NCBI GenBank assembly: GCA_030550695.1
Contig: JAUQOX010000176.1
Span: 1 to 6,069 of the forward strand
DNA length: 6,069 nt
Direction: 5' to 3'
Source of the DNA: Gemmatimonadota bacterium
Lineage (GTDB): Bacteria > Gemmatimonadota > Gemmatimonadetes > Longimicrobiales > Gaopeijiaceae
The position numbers and the translations under genes are program-made. Positions 5,905 through 6,069 of this stretch are shown piece by piece (positions within the stretch are counted from its first letter, which is position 1; the number at the start of each line of letters is the position of its first letter). The notes under the pieces were generated by a model. That model was not told the origin of the DNA. It saw only the letters and a list, made by a program, of their open reading frames with translations, and did no database searches.

Positions 5905-6069
5905 GCCCTGAGAACCCGATCGGGGGACCCCCTCCCCTCGGCTTCCCCTCCCACGGTTGCCGCCGCACATGTTTCGGCTCTCCGGACACCTCGGGCCCAC
6001 GGCGATGGGCTGGTCTGGTCAGGCTTCCCAAATGGGGGCCCTGACCGTCCTCCCCCTCTGGTTGGTCTT

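Larger units (their letters stand above)
5837..6069. other. Non-coding tail downstream of msrQ
   Basis: No gene can be supported in these 233 bases. They hold an A/T-rich island (about 5867-5904) that stands out from the GC-rich surroundings, followed by the overlapping palindromes CCCGATCGGG (5915-5924) and GGGGG-A-CCCCC (5922-5932). No rho-independent terminator for msrPQ is visible. A plus-strand frame from ATG 5969 (also ATG 6005 and 6032) is open to the right edge; from 6032 it reads MGALTVLPLWLV, which could be the hydrophobic N-terminus of a protein, but no good ribosome binding site precedes any of the three. A minus-strand frame entering from the right edge stops at TAA 5898-5900 and has no recognisable content. 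Confidence 0.6.

Noticed and set aside
5908..5924. CTGAGA followed by ACCCGATCGG, recalling part of a TPP riboswitch
   Set aside because: Only the short CTGAGA element and a loose follow-on fit; the remaining conserved TPP core and the expected spacing are absent.
5189..6031. 280-aa minus-strand open frame
   Set aside because: It is antisense to most of msrQ, has low-complexity Pro/Gly/Arg-rich content and no domain; a GC-rich shadow.
5969..6069. Partial gene running off the right edge
   Set aside because: The frame is open and its last part hydrophobic, but 101 bases without a ribosome binding site or recognisable protein are too little to call.

Overview
The window is GC-rich DNA with long G and C runs, consistent with a high-GC Gram-negative bacterium. 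The Gram-negative call rests on a Tat-exported MsrP paired with a membrane MsrQ, a periplasmic-repair pair known from diderm bacteria. The lineage cannot be fixed from the sequence. The amidohydrolase resembles forms I associate with Acidobacteria-like and other environmental high-GC phyla, but that is an impression from memory and not a search result.

Layout from left to right: (1) A plus-strand M20D-family metal-dependent amidohydrolase at 16-1311. Its frame stays open to the left edge, so its true N-terminus, possibly with a signal peptide, may lie outside the window. (2) A minus-strand hybrid sensor histidine kinase at 1308-3935, meeting the amidohydrolase tail to tail with both stop codons inside one CTAG. 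(3) A 336-bp divergent intergenic region (3936-4271) with several short inverted repeats. The most striking is an all-G/C 9-bp hairpin abutting the kinase start codon. (4) A plus-strand msrP-msrQ operon (4272-5222 and 5219-5836) with a 4-nt TTGA overlap. (5) A 233-bp non-coding tail (5837-6069) holding an A/T-rich island with a candidate rightward promoter and a palindrome in its spacer.

MsrP and MsrQ together form a system that repairs methionine sulfoxide in envelope proteins: MsrQ, a haem membrane protein, passes electrons to the molybdopterin enzyme MsrP. The kinase has a periplasmic Cache-type sensor, HAMP-like and PAS regions, a HisKA/HATPase core and a C-terminal receiver without a DNA-binding output. 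Its placement recalls E. coli, where the HprSR two-component genes lie near msrPQ, but a regulatory link here is only inference. The amidohydrolase probably hydrolyses an N-acyl amino acid or small amide and has no evident functional tie to its neighbours.

I see no mobile element, CRISPR array, tRNA or rRNA, and no clear new biological system. Points worth checking are the kinase start-codon hairpin, a lipobox in the MsrP Tat signal, the kinase-msrPQ pairing and the promoter/palindrome at the right edge.
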